The notes beneath the pieces were generated by a model. That model did not search any database, was not told the origin of the DNA, and saw only the letters and a program-made list of their open reading frames with translations. A DNA stretch of 12,862 bases from an uncultured bacterium. Lineage in GTDB: Bacteria > Bacillota > Clostridia > Oscillospirales > Butyricicoccaceae. Positions 12,851 to 12,862 of this stretch are shown piece after piece. Position numbers and translations under genes: made by a program. Location of the stretch: assembly GCA_905215125.1 (NCBI GenBank), contig CAJMOV010000028.1, forward strand, positions 1-12,862, written 5' to 3'. Each line of letters starts with the position of its first letter. Within the stretch, counting starts at the first letter, position 1.

Positions 12851-12862
12851 CCGCATACCTGA

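Noticed and set aside
1..12862. CRISPR array, insertion sequence, integrase, tRNA or rRNA
   Set aside because: No regularly spaced direct repeats, transposase motifs, terminal repeats or tRNA-like T-arm with acceptor stem were found on either strand.

Overview
The window is GC-rich and gene-dense. It looks like the origin-proximal chromosome of an endospore-forming member of the Bacillota. The evidence is a spoVAC-spoVAD-spoVAE cluster, a noc / parA (soj) / parB (spo0J) locus, two near-perfect parS sites, and neighbouring secA, prfB and serS. The RF2 N-terminus and the mix of sporulation genes with GC-rich codons would suit a sporulating Negativicutes or Clostridia lineage. That placement is inference from memory of these families, not a database result.

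Left part (1-2784), read leftward: the N-terminal 143 codons of secA, a CPBP-family intramembrane protease, a YoaK/DUF1275 membrane protein, and a decayed DUF2500 gene. prfB (RF2) then starts rightward from a good promoter, has no programmed frameshift, and ends at a strong terminator. It is followed by what may be a decayed gene for a small exported protein. Next come two coupled leftward genes, a half-size EamA transporter and a YbaK-type aminoacyl-tRNA deacylase, with their own terminator.

Central part (5461-7254), read rightward: spoVAC, spoVAD and spoVAE, tightly packed. Their products belong to the channel and binding system that moves dipicolinic acid across the forespore membrane.

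Right part (7355-12740), read rightward: noc, then about 1.2 kb separating it from parA. That stretch holds two parS sites, each directly upstream of an intrinsic terminator. Between them is a promoter-driven, structured leader RNA with competing terminator and antiterminator hairpins, followed by a small two-helix membrane protein. After it come parA, parB, serS and a flavin-binding PNPOx-like gene, packed as one apparent operon. Noc and ParB are paralogues. The Noc here carries the full Noc-type set of DNA-specificity residues, while ParB keeps the decisive ParB-type Arg and Gly.

The most interesting stretch is 8165-9359, a parS-bracketed island with an unrecognised structured RNA. No CRISPR array, tRNA, rRNA, insertion sequence or phage gene was seen.
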